From: CALVGQ01 sp964368495 | Lineage (GTDB): Bacteria > Bacillota_I > Bacilli_A > Erysipelotrichales > Erysipelotrichaceae | Direction of reading: 5' to 3' | Assembly: GCA_964368495.1 (NCBI GenBank) | Contig: CAYJAJ010000012.1 | Span: forward strand, 1 to 55,194 | Length of the DNA: 55,194 bases | Shown here: positions 1-7,626 of the stretch, piece by piece | Layout of the letters: each line of letters begins with the position of its first letter | Numbering within the stretch: the first letter of the stretch is position 1 | Notes under the pieces: model-generated | The model's database searches: none | Seen by the model: only the letters and a program-made list of their open reading frames with translations | What the model was told of the DNA's origin: nothing | Program-made: the position numbers and the translations under genes

Positions 1-313
1 CGTGGTGTAAACCGTGAAGAAGTTGAACGTGGACAAGTATTAGCAAAACCAGGAAGTGTTACTCCTCATACTCTTTTCAATGCTCAAGTATATATCTTGA
101 CTAAAGAAGAAGGTGGACGTCATACTCCATTCGTAACAAACTACCGTCCTCAATTCTATTTCCGTACAACTGANNNNNNNNNNGCCTGGAGACAACATCG
201 AAATGGAAGTTGAATTGATTGCTCCAATCGCTATCGAAAGCAACACAAAATTCTCTATCCGTGAGGGTGGACGTACTGTTGGTTCTGGTAGTGTTACTAG
301 CATCATTAAATAG
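1..313 (+). CDS. tuf: Elongation factor Tu, C-terminal part (partial, interrupted by N gap)
   Basis: EF-Tu delivers aminoacyl-tRNA to the ribosome as a GTP complex. Only domain 3 is present. The frame from base 1 reads through hallmark stretches such as GRHTPFVTNYRPQFYFRTT; after the N run it continues PGDNIEMEVEL and ends SIIK with TAG at 311-313. The gene begins outside the window. The reading frame before the Ns has codons starting at 3n+1 and after them at 3n+2, so the 10-base gap does not keep frame. From known EF-Tu sequences about 14-15 residues (the region between FRTT and MPGDN) are missing, so the true gap is over 40 bases. Identity is certain; the break is an assembly matter, not a mutation. 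Confidence 0.97.
174..183. other. Assembly gap of 10 Ns inside tuf
   Basis: Ten consecutive N bases. The flanks are both EF-Tu domain 3 but in different frames, so 10 is a placeholder length and not the real distance. Confidence 0.97.
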
Positions 314-328
314 TTAAAACTTATATTT

Positions 329-358
329 AAAGCTACAAGGTTATCTTGTAGCTTTTTT
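329..358 (+). terminator. Rho-independent terminator after tuf
   Basis: An 11-bp stem, AAAGCTACAAG pairing with CTTGTAGCTTT, has a short loop and runs into a T tract. It begins 16 bases after the tuf stop. Confidence 0.9.
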
Positions 359-405
359 TATTACTTTTATAGTAAGATATAATTTATATTAAGTTGAGGT
401 GCAAA

Positions 406-741
406 ATGAAAAACAATTTAAAACATATTACAATACATGCTATCGCTTTTAGTGCTTTACTAACGATTATGTTTGTAATAAATTACATTAATTTGCCTGT
501 AGTGATTACGATATACTTACCAATATTTATAATTTACTCCTTGCTTATCCTTTTCAAAAAACAGTACACTGGGAATATTTTTCTTGTGTCAGCAGAATTA
601 GGGTTAACTGTAGAATATATAATGCATTTAATAAATGTTGATAACCCTAATATGATTGGTGCATCTCTCAATATTGTAATTTTAACTATTGGTTTAATCG
701 TGGGAATAATTGTTCAAATATATAAAAGTAAGAATACCTAA
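406..741 (+). CDS. Small hypothetical membrane protein (111 aa)
   Basis: Not recognised. The protein MKNNLKHITIHAIAF... is strongly hydrophobic, with about four predicted membrane helices (roughly residues 8-27, 31-50, 57-75 and 85-107) and a short charged tail IYKSKNT. An upstream in-frame TTG at 394 is possible, but GAGGT at 396-400 sits five bases before the ATG at 406, so I chose the ATG. It stands alone between the tuf terminator and the next gene, which has its own AAGGAG site. No motif gives a function; a small integral membrane protein is all that can be said. Confidence 0.6.
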   Translation: MKNNLKHITIHAIAFSALLTIMFVINYINLPVVITIYLPIFIIYSLLILFKKQYTGNIFLVSAELGLTVEYIMHLINVDNPNMIGASLNIVILTIGLIVGIIVQIYKSKNT

Positions 742-814
742 AAGCTATTGCTAGCTGCTTACTATGAGTAAAACAAGGTACAACAATTTATAATAATGAC
801 AAGGAGAATGGCAT

Positions 815-1279
815 ATGATACGGAAATATGGATTGATAACTACAATAAAAAAAATAGCGACGTGGATTGTCCTAGTTGGTCCTCTTGTTTTTCTGTGGAT
901 TGTGTGGGATGCGATTCCGGACACTATACCCACGCATTTTAATGCTTTAGGAGAAGCGGATGCTTGGGGACACAAAAATAGTGTGTTTTTGTTGATTTTT
1001 GCAGATGTTTTGATGTTTACTTTCGTTTCTGTAGTCGAAAGGTTTCCTGCGATATGGAATACAGGTGTTGAAATTACAGAAGAGAATAGGTCGAGAATCT
1101 ATTCAATCCTAAGAGATATGATTATAACGATTAAACTATTTATGAGTATTGTATTTAGTTGTTTGATTCTGAATGTCATTTATGGGGATGTGTTTCCTAG
1201 TTGGGTATTAACTATGATTCCAGCACCTATTATTGGGAGTCTGGTATACTATGTTTTAAAACTGTTCAGGAATAAGTAG
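815..1279 (+). CDS. DUF1648 domain membrane protein
   Basis: 154-residue membrane protein. A basic N-terminus is followed by a helix (about residues 16-34) and then the loop DTIPTHFNALGEADAWG. This loop carries the IPxHFNxxGexDxWG signature of DUF1648 proteins, a family including the SdpI N-terminal region and other small membrane proteins of Gram-positives. Two to three more helices follow. AAGGAG at 801-806 supports the ATG at 815. In SdpI the family gives immunity to a peptide toxin, but this protein is shorter and has no neighbouring sdpC-like gene, so no immunity function is claimed. Confidence 0.75.
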   Translation: MIRKYGLITTIKKIATWIVLVGPLVFLWIVWDAIPDTIPTHFNALGEADAWGHKNSVFLLIFADVLMFTFVSVVERFPAIWNTGVEITEENRSRIYSILRDMIITIKLFMSIVFSCLILNVIYGDVFPSWVLTMIPAPIIGSLVYYVLKLFRNK

Positions 1280-1379
1280 GAGGACAGATTGGCATTGAAT
1301 TCTGTTTTGCGAATGTTCTCAGAACAGGTAATGAGCATTACACGATGCAATAATTTATAATAATATAAGGAGCAAAAAT

Positions 1380-1739
1380 ATGAATGATTTAAAAATATCT
1401 GAAATGATGAAAATGCAAAATGAGTTATGGTATGAAAACAAAGATAAGTGGTCTCCAATGGAGGCAAAGTATGGTAGAGACTTCATTTTATGGATGATGG
1501 AAGAAATGGGAGAATGCATTGCAATTATCAAAAAAAAGGGTGACCAAGCAATAATGAATGATGAAATAGTACGTCGTGCTTTTATAGAAGAAATGAGCGA
1601 TGTACTAATGTATTACTTTGATATCTTGCTAAGATATGGAATAACATTTGAAGAAATTTCTCAAGCATATAAAAGCAAGCATACAAAAAACATGGCACGA
1701 GATTATAAGAAAGAATATTTAAATAAATACTCAAAATAA
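1380..1739 (+). CDS. MazG-like nucleotide pyrophosphohydrolase-type protein
   Basis: 119-residue, all-helical, soluble protein. It contains EExGE (WMMEEMGECIAIIKKKG) followed about 25 residues later by EEMSDVLMYYFDIL. This gives the ExxE...ExxD metal-binding arrangement of MazG/dUTPase-like NTP pyrophosphohydrolases. Family members cleave nucleoside triphosphates to monophosphates, often to clean non-canonical nucleotides; the substrate here is unknown. TAAGGAG lies 8-9 bases before the ATG. It has no obvious operon partner and could also be a divergent MazG-like protein without catalytic activity. Confidence 0.75.
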   Translation: MNDLKISEMMKMQNELWYENKDKWSPMEAKYGRDFILWMMEEMGECIAIIKKKGDQAIMNDEIVRRAFIEEMSDVLMYYFDILLRYGITFEEISQAYKSKHTKNMARDYKKEYLNKYSK

Positions 1740-1863
1740 AAGTGCCATGCATTAATATAACAAAAAGTCGAACAACAAACAATGAAGCAAATCTTTAAGT
1801 ATTATCATATTTTTCTTAATAGAACTTGCGCAATGTTATCTAATTGGATATAATGTGTTAGTC

Positions 1864-1946
1864 AAGACAGGGGAACTGCAAAGTTGAGATACCATCATGG
1901 TGAACCCTTATGACCTGATCTAGTTAATGCTAGCGTAGGGAGTCAA
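1864..1946 (+). ncRNA. TPP riboswitch aptamer (THI element)
   Basis: The conserved TPP-aptamer blocks appear in order: CAGGGG, the pyrimidine-binding CTGAGA-like element (here GTTGAGATA), ACCCTTATGACCTGATC, then TAATGCTAGCGTAGGGA. Flanking GAC (1866-1868) and GTC (1942-1944) can close P1. It lies directly upstream of a thiamine transporter gene, as expected. The aptamer binds thiamine pyrophosphate and lowers expression of the gene downstream. Confidence 0.95.
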
Positions 1947-1967
1947 GTATTTTTTGATAGAGTATAT

Positions 1968-1996
1968 CCTTACGCCTCATGATAAAATGGAGGTGT
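1968..1996 (+). promoter_or_regulatory. Riboswitch expression platform: SD-sequestering hairpin
   Basis: ACGCCTC (1972-1978) can pair over 7 bp, one of them G-U, with GAGGTGT (1990-1996), which is the ribosome binding site of thiT. The competing helix uses CCTTACGC (1968-1975), which can pair over 8 bp with GCGTAGGG (1933-1940), the 3' conserved strand of the TPP aptamer. The two pairings share TACGC and exclude each other. There is no T-rich terminator, so control should be at translation initiation. Confidence 0.8.
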
Positions 1997-2002
1997 TTTT
2001 AT

Positions 2003-2509
2003 TTGTTAAAAAACAATAGAAAATTAGCGTTTATGTCGCTATATGTAGCATTATTTGTGGTGTTTGATTCTTTTGTCAATACACTACCGATGTTTCAAAT
2101 GCCCCAAGGAGGATCACTGGGATTATCAGTGATAGCGCTTCTTATGGCTGGATACCATTTAGGATGGAAATGTGGTTTGATAGTTTCAATTACATCCGTG
2201 TTTTTACAGTTTGTTACTGGTCCTATGTACACACCAGACTTATTAGGTTTTTTGTTGGATTATTTCTTTGCGTTCAGTGTGTATGGTTTTGCAGCATGTT
2301 TTCCAAATTATAAGATGTTTTACTCAGGTGTGCTTATGACCAACATTTTTCGTACTATGTTTAGTACGCTATCAGGAGTTTTTGTGTGGGGAGTGTCATT
2401 GGAGGGTTCTATCGCTTATCAATTAACCTATATGGTGCCGACTACTATAGTTACATTGATCGTAATTCCATTATTAATGAATTTATTAAAACCTGTAATG
2501 AAGGACTAG
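2003..2509 (+). CDS. thiT: Thiamine ECF transporter S component ThiT (YuaJ family)
   Basis: Membrane-embedded, substrate-binding S component of an energy-coupling-factor vitamin transporter; it binds thiamine and docks on a shared EcfAAT module not present in this window. The 168-residue protein has about six hydrophobic segments. It shows family-type sequence, including NTLPMFQMPQGGSLGLSVI with its substrate-loop character and GFLLDYFFAFSVYGFA. The start is a TTG at 2003, seven bases after GGAGGTG; the in-frame ATG at 1979 lies upstream of, and effectively within, the riboswitch platform and lacks its own site. The TPP aptamer upstream confirms the vitamin. A terminator overlaps the stop codon. 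Confidence 0.92.
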   Translation: MLKNNRKLAFMSLYVALFVVFDSFVNTLPMFQMPQGGSLGLSVIALLMAGYHLGWKCGLIVSITSVFLQFVTGPMYTPDLLGFLLDYFFAFSVYGFAACFPNYKMFYSGVLMTNIFRTMFSTLSGVFVWGVSLEGSIAYQLTYMVPTTIVTLIVIPLLMNLLKPVMKD

Positions 2510-2529
2510 TTAAACTAGTTCTTTTTTTA
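2503..2529 (+). terminator. Terminator of thiT
   Basis: GGACTAGTT and AACTAGTTC form a stem that overlaps the TAG stop of thiT and is followed by a run of Ts. Confidence 0.85.
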
Positions 2530-2531
2530 AT

Positions 2532-2580
2532 AAAAAAGGGCCATACCGATTATTTCATGGTACTTAATCGATACGGTCCC
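2532..2580 (-). terminator. Terminator of nrdJ
   Basis: On the minus strand a 14-15 bp imperfect stem (arms at 2564-2580 and 2538-2552, with G-U pairs) is followed by TTTTTTA. It lies just past the nrdJ stop and is back to back with the thiT terminator. Confidence 0.85.
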
Positions 2581-2593
2581 TGATTTATTTAAA

Positions 2594-5104
2594 TTATAAA
2601 CCACATTTCAACTGTGCATTACAGTTTGTACATGTGTTACATCCACCAATTTCTTCAACAACGCCTTCTAAGCAAATTGGGCAAATGTCTCCAATTTCAG
2701 TACCGATATTTCTGTCTTGTCTATCAGCACGCAAATCAGTTTTCTTTTCTTTTTCTTGTGTTTTTTTCACTTCGATACCAAAGTCTTGTGCAGTCATTTG
2801 TCCCCATGCTTGATCTTCCTCATTACTTAATGTAAGTACTTGAGAATCACGAGAACCATCAACATAAACAGTACCACCTTTAGCACCGCCATTGTACAAT
2901 CTTTCATATATTTTTTGAACTTGTTTAACGCTGAATCCTTTAGGTGCATTAACAGTTTTAGAAATTGAACTATCAATCCAGTACTGGATTGCACATTGAG
3001 TATCAGCATGTTCTTCAGGAGTTAATTCCATAGCACTAACAAAATACTCAGGTAATGTACTACGGTTATATCCTGGATTTAACGCTAACCACTGATTGAC
3101 AATTGCCGCATTCACCTCAATGAATTTACCTAATCTACCTGATCTAAAGTAACTAAAACTGAAATAAGGCTCTAGTCCAGTTGATACACCAACCATTGTC
3201 CCTGTAGATCCAGTAGGAGCAATAGTTAGCAAATGACTGTTTCTAATTCCATATTTTAAAATATCTTGTCGAATATCTTCAGGCATTTTTTTCATAAACC
3301 CTGTATTAATAAATGCTTCATTGTTTTTCAAGAATGGAAATGAGCCTTTTTCTTTAGCTAACTCAATGGATGTTCTATATGCACTTTCGGCAATAGTCTT
3401 GAAGACTAAATCAATAACTTCAATTGATGAAGCAGAACCATAACGTTGTTTATTCCAGATAAGTAAATCATGAAGACCCATTATACCCATTCCGACGCGT
3501 CTTTCACCAAGAGCTTGGTCTTTATTAGGTTCAAGGAAATAAGGTGTGTCATCGATAACATTATCTTGCATTCTTACAGTTAATGATACAGTACGAGATA
3601 AATCATCTAATAAAAGTTCACCAGTTTCTTTATTAACGAAATTAGCTAAGTTAACAGCGGCCAAATTACAAACACTATATGGGGCAAGTGGTTGTTCACC
3701 ACAAGGATTAGTCGCAACAACTTTTTGATCATATGCTTTTGCATTTGTCATATCATTAGCATTATCAATAAAGAAAATTCCAGGTTCTGCAGAATAGGTA
3801 GCACAGAAACAAATTAAATCCCAAACATCTCTAGCTCTAACTGTGCGATAAACTTTTACTGGATAACCTAATGCTTCCCATTCTCTGACATCACCGACTT
3901 CATGCCAGTGTTCATCATAGTATGCTTTTTGTTCATCAGTATAATCTTGAAGGTCAGGGAAACGCAAATCATAAGTACTATCATTTTCAACAGCGTCCAT
4001 AAACTCTTTTGTAAGTGTTACTGAAATGTTTGCACCAGTTAAGAAATCCATGTTGTTTACAGAAAGTGTACCTCCATCAAGTAAGATTTCTCTTGCGTGA
4101 TCTTGAACATGAGTAGGAATGGTTTTGTTATCAACTAAAGATTCATATGTTTCTCTTTCCATACGAGTTAGTGGAACAAATTTTAATTTATTAAATGCAA
4201 GTTCTTTAATAACGGAGTCATTTGAATTTTCACTTAACCATTTCAAAACTTTAGGATTTTGCATTTTACTAATTATAAATTCAATAATATCTGGGTGCCA
4301 GTCAGCAAGCATAATCATTTGAGCACCACGACGACTACCACCTTGTTCAACGAGATTAGTAAGATTTGCAATGTCATTTAACCAACTAACAGATCCGCTT
4401 GATTTACCACCAACACCTTTTGCAGGAGCCCCTTTAGGACGAAGTGTAGAACCATTGGTTCCAACCCCACCACCACGACTCATAATTTCCATAACTTCTT
4501 TACGGTGTTCTGCAATACCTGAACGACTATCTTGAATAAAAGGCATAACAAAACAATTGAAGTAGGTTACTTGTGTACCGCTTCCTGCACCATAAAGTAC
4601 TCGTCCTGCAGGAATAACATTTAATTTTCGCAACTCTTCAGCAAAAAGAGCACCAAAATCATCACGCTTAGATTCATCTTTTTCTGGTCGTGCTAAAGCA
4701 TGTCCTACACGATTTGCGATTTGCTCATAGAAGATTTCAATCGGTTTGTCTATTTTATTTAGGTTACGTTTTATAATACCTGTTGTTGATTCTTCCTCAT
4801 CTTCTAAGGTTGGTCTAAATTCATCTTCTATTTCAATTGTCACAGTATCTGTTTTATCATCGATGGCGGTGACAATTCCGATTCCTCTTGCAGGGTATTT
4901 AGGGTCTTCTTTGATAACTGTTATGACAATATCACCTACGCCTAAAGACACTAATTGACGATCTTTTTGTGCGTAGCGATCTAGCATAACTAATCGAGAA
5001 ACACCCTCGAAAACAGTATGAAATTTTTCATTAATTGGTGTAATTAATGGAAAATGAGTTTTAATATCATTATTTAACTTATTAATTGTTGATTGACTAT
5101 ACAT
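2594..5104 (-). CDS. nrdJ: Adenosylcobalamin-dependent (class II) ribonucleotide reductase
   Basis: Reduces ribonucleotides to deoxyribonucleotides using a thiyl radical made by homolysis of adenosylcobalamin, with no need for oxygen or a small subunit. 836 residues, the NrdJ 'Z' type. An N-terminal extension of about 150 residues precedes the barrel. Landmarks are GAGSGTQVTYFNCFVMP (redox Cys), SRGGGVGTNGSTLRPKGAP, EQGGSRRGAQMIML, NPCGEQPLAPYSVCNLA (radical Cys, Glu and second redox Cys) and APTGSTGTMVGVSTGLEPYF. The C-terminus is a Cys cluster (C808, C811, C822, C825, C828, C834) of zinc-binding or re-reduction type. GGGGAG precedes the ATG. The adenosyltransferase gene just upstream likely makes its cofactor. 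Class II enzymes suit an anaerobic or fluctuating-oxygen life. Confidence 0.96.
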   Translation of the reverse strand: MYSQSTINKLNNDIKTHFPLITPINEKFHTVFEGVSRLVMLDRYAQKDRQLVSLGVGDIVITVIKEDPKYPARGIGIVTAIDDKTDTVTIEIEDEFRPTLEDEEESTTGIIKRNLNKIDKPIEIFYEQIANRVGHALARPEKDESKRDDFGALFAEELRKLNVIPAGRVLYGAGSGTQVTYFNCFVMPFIQDSRSGIAEHRKEVMEIMSRGGGVGTNGSTLRPKGAPAKGVGGKSSGSVSWLNDIANLTNLVEQGGSRRGAQMIMLADWHPDIIEFIISKMQNPKVLKWLSENSNDSVIKELAFNKLKFVPLTRMERETYESLVDNKTIPTHVQDHAREILLDGGTLSVNNMDFLTGANISVTLTKEFMDAVENDSTYDLRFPDLQDYTDEQKAYYDEHWHEVGDVREWEALGYPVKVYRTVRARDVWDLICFCATYSAEPGIFFIDNANDMTNAKAYDQKVVATNPCGEQPLAPYSVCNLAAVNLANFVNKETGELLLDDLSRTVSLTVRMQDNVIDDTPYFLEPNKDQALGERRVGMGIMGLHDLLIWNKQRYGSASSIEVIDLVFKTIAESAYRTSIELAKEKGSFPFLKNNEAFINTGFMKKMPEDIRQDILKYGIRNSHLLTIAPTGSTGTMVGVSTGLEPYFSFSYFRSGRLGKFIEVNAAIVNQWLALNPGYNRSTLPEYFVSAMELTPEEHADTQCAIQYWIDSSISKTVNAPKGFSVKQVQKIYERLYNGGAKGGTVYVDGSRDSQVLTLSNEEDQAWGQMTAQDFGIEVKKTQEKEKKTDLRADRQDRNIGTEIGDICPICLEGVVEEIGGCNTCTNCNAQLKCGL

Positions 5105-5140
5105 GATTCAGTTCTCCCCTTGCTTTTATTATTAATAATA

Positions 5141-5152
5141 ACACAATAGTGT
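5141..5152 (-). promoter_or_regulatory. Possible NrdR-type half element upstream of nrdJ
   Basis: A 12-bp near-palindrome (ACACTATTGTGT on the minus strand) lies 36-48 bases upstream of the nrdJ start. It resembles the ends of NrdR boxes (ACAC...GTGT) but is shorter than the usual 16 bp, and no second box is clear, so this is a weak call. Confidence 0.25.
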
Positions 5153-5186
5153 GGCTATTAAAATAATTGTAATTTAATTTTAAAAT

Positions 5187-5666
5187 TTATTTATTCACAA
5201 TTCTTAGCATCTCTAGATAGTAGAAATCAGATAGTCTATTTATATAAATGATGTAGCTTTTATCAATAGAGTTTTCATCATTTAATTTCCACAAGCTTCG
5301 CTCAAGTTTTCGTATTTTTGTACGTAACTGATTATACAATGCAGCTTCTTCGTTGTCTAATGGATAAATAAATTTAAAGTGATTATACGTTACTTCTTTG
5401 TCAATGATAGCCTGTTCAATTTCACTTATCCAGGCATCATCGAATGATGTTGGAAGACAGTATTTACTTAAAATTGAAGCAATTGTTGAAAGAATCATAA
5501 TTGTTTGTTCAGCTTCATTCATTTTGAATTTGGAGTTATGATAACAAATTTCTGAAATACATTCATCGATTTGACCAATGATATCAATGAGTAAAGAGCT
5601 TTTTTTGATTCGTTCATTATGTATATCTGTAAGTCCTATATCACCGGTTTTAGTTGTTACAATCAC
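5187..5666 (-). CDS. pduO: PduO-type corrinoid (cob(I)alamin) adenosyltransferase
   Basis: Transfers the adenosyl group of ATP to cob(I)alamin to give adenosylcobalamin. Family marks are visible: VTTKTGDIGLT at the N-terminus (the ATP-binding TKTGDxGxT), QIDECIS in the first helix (usual VDELNS), FIYPLDNEEAALYNQLRTKIRKLERSLW (the RxxxRxxER helix) and YINRLSDFYYL near the C-terminus. At 159 residues it is slightly short and clearly divergent; the usual GGERVSK stretch reads HNERIKK. I start it at GTG 5666, six bases after GAGGTG; an in-frame ATG at 5690 would place that site inside the coding region. It lies 82 bp upstream of nrdJ on the same strand, so the two are probably cotranscribed. Confidence 0.85.
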   Translation of the reverse strand: MIVTTKTGDIGLTDIHNERIKKSSLLIDIIGQIDECISEICYHNSKFKMNEAEQTIMILSTIASILSKYCLPTSFDDAWISEIEQAIIDKEVTYNHFKFIYPLDNEEAALYNQLRTKIRKLERSLWKLNDENSIDKSYIIYINRLSDFYYLEMLRIVNK

Positions 5667-5826
5667 ATTGCTCACCTCAAGAAATATCATACCATAAATT
5701 TAGTAAAACAAACAGAATTTTAGAGTTATTTTATATGTTCCATTTTTTGTATCTAACTTCTAAATAATTTTAAGGTTTTCGACCATACTATTTCTGCATA
5801 GACTTTATAGAAGGAGGTCGTTAATA

Positions 5827-7596
5827 GTGAGATATCACTTTACCGCTCAAGCACAATTAGCACTTAATAATGCAAAAATGATAGCGAAAGAATGTGAAAA
5901 TAGTTATATAGGAACTGAACATTTATTGCTTGGGATATTAAGGATTGAGGAATCAAAGTTAGAAAGTTGCTTAAAAGATTTAAATATTAATTATGAAATG
6001 ATTTTTAATGAAGTAATGACTCTTTTTGGTTTCAGCAAAGAACATGATTCAAAAATGGAATATACATGCACCATGGATGAAATATTACAGCAGTGTTTAA
6101 TAGAAGCATACCAAAATTCAAAAAAATTAGTCGATTTAAACTGCTTAACACTTTGTCTATTGGAAGCTGACAACAATGTAGCTAATGAACTACTTAGAAG
6201 ATTTGATGTTGATATTGAGGAGTTGAAAATGAAATTTAGTGAAGATAACTTAGAAATAGTCAATAACTTTAAAGAACTAAAAAACTTAAATTTAGCACAG
6301 AAGAAAAATCCAACCAAAATTGTAAGAAGAGAGGAAGAGTTGGAGTCAATAATAGATATATTGTGCCGTAAAAGTAAGGCAAATCCTTTGCTTATTGGAG
6401 AAGCAGGGGTAGGAAAAAGCGCAATTGTAGAAGAGCTTGCTAGAAGAATAGTAAGTAATGAAGCACCAGAAGAACTAAAAGAATGTATCATATATGAACT
6501 GGATTTAAATAGTTTGGTTGCAGGGACTAAGTATCGCGGAGAATTTGAAGAAAAGATTGAAAAGTTATTAAGTTCAGTATTAAAATATCCCAATATAATC
6601 TTGTTTATTGATGAAGTACACATGATGGTAAATGCAGGTAAAGCAGAAGGAAGTATTGATGTAGCTGGGGTATTAAAACCATATTTAGCACGTGGTAATT
6701 TTCGCTGTATTGGAGCAACCACAATTGATGAATATAATAACGGGATTGAGAAAGATCGTGCATTAAAAAGAAGATTTCAAGTTATTAAAGTTAAAGAACC
6801 TTTATTGAGTGATGTAAAAATAATGTTGGAATGTAAAAAAGAAGAATATGAAAAACATCATCAAGTAAGATTTCCATCTAACTTGATTGATGATTGTTTA
6901 GAGATGTCAATAAAGTATCTTCCAGGTTTAATGTTTCCAGATAAAGCGATTGATGTGATGGACTTAAGTTGTGTTAAGGCAAAAAAAGCAGGTATGGAAA
7001 GTGTGGAGTTTAGTTGTATTGAGCATACAATAAAGTCAATTAGTGAAATTCCATATTCCTTTAGTGAGAAAATTAAAGAACAAGAAAGAGAATTAAAAAA
7101 AGTGTTTGATGAAATTAATGTTCAAAGAATTATGAATCGATTTAATACACTAGATAAACACAAACTTAAAAACAAGCCGTTTGATGTATGGTATTTAAGT
7201 GGAGAAAATAGTAGCACAAAAAGAAAAGTAGCAGAAATGTTAGCGAAAATATTTTTAAATCATGAAAAAGAATTAACTCTTTTTGATGGCGCGTTAATTA
7301 ATATGAACAACATGGTTTATCTGCATCAAAAATGCAAAAAAAATCCGTTTCAGATTATCTATATTGAAAACTATGATAAGATGAGCACTACAATGATGGA
7401 TTTATTTCAAACAATATTTCATCAAGGACAATTGCAATGCCAGGATTTCAATTTAAATTTAACGTATTCATTTTTTTTAATTGATAAGTATGAAAAAAAG
7501 TCAAAAGCGCTCGGTTTTATACTAAGTGATAAAAAAGAAATCAATGATCAGTTTTGTCTTGATTTAAGTAGTTCTTTTACTAGTAAAGTACATTAA
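5827..7596 (+). CDS. clpC: ClpC/ClpA-like AAA+ ATPase with degenerate, truncated D2
   Basis: Hsp100 unfoldase-like protein of 589 residues, against about 810 in ClpC. It has a Clp_N double repeat (residues about 1-140) and an intact D1: Walker A GEAGVGKS at 191-198, Walker B LFIDE with D262/E263, the pore-loop region GTKYRGEFEEK, sensor GATT, and DRALKRRFQ arginines. No ClpC-type M domain follows D1. The D2 counterpart is decayed: Walker A reads SGENSSTKR (458-466), Walker B reads IIYIENYDK (510-518) in place of the DE pair, and the chain stops near the FRPEF region. So the D2 small domain and ClpP-docking loop are absent. Start GTG at 5827 with AAGGAGG upstream. It sits before ispD, the usual clpC-ispD area of Bacillota, so it is likely an eroded clpC rather than an import. 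Confidence 0.85.
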   Translation: MRYHFTAQAQLALNNAKMIAKECENSYIGTEHLLLGILRIEESKLESCLKDLNINYEMIFNEVMTLFGFSKEHDSKMEYTCTMDEILQQCLIEAYQNSKKLVDLNCLTLCLLEADNNVANELLRRFDVDIEELKMKFSEDNLEIVNNFKELKNLNLAQKKNPTKIVRREEELESIIDILCRKSKANPLLIGEAGVGKSAIVEELARRIVSNEAPEELKECIIYELDLNSLVAGTKYRGEFEEKIEKLLSSVLKYPNIILFIDEVHMMVNAGKAEGSIDVAGVLKPYLARGNFRCIGATTIDEYNNGIEKDRALKRRFQVIKVKEPLLSDVKIMLECKKEEYEKHHQVRFPSNLIDDCLEMSIKYLPGLMFPDKAIDVMDLSCVKAKKAGMESVEFSCIEHTIKSISEIPYSFSEKIKEQERELKKVFDEINVQRIMNRFNTLDKHKLKNKPFDVWYLSGENSSTKRKVAEMLAKIFLNHEKELTLFDGALINMNNMVYLHQKCKKNPFQIIYIENYDKMSTTMMDLFQTIFHQGQLQCQDFNLNLTYSFFLIDKYEKKSKALGFILSDKKEINDQFCLDLSSSFTSKVH

Positions 7597-7626
7597 AAAA
7601 TGATACGATGACTTTAGGTGATAAGT

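Noticed and set aside
1..313. Frame change in tuf read as a pseudogene
   Set aside because: The shift coincides exactly with the N run; flanks are perfect EF-Tu, so it is an assembly gap.
5105..5186. Cobalamin riboswitch upstream of nrdJ
   Set aside because: The space is only 82 bases and has none of the B12-box sequence or length needed.
5691..5826. CtsR operator or CIRCE element for the clpC-like gene
   Set aside because: No heptad direct repeat or CIRCE-type inverted repeat could be found in the upstream region.
5991..6722. Long open frame antisense to the clpC-like gene
   Set aside because: It mirrors the coding periodicity of the real gene, has no ribosome binding site and a low-complexity Ser/Phe/Leu composition.
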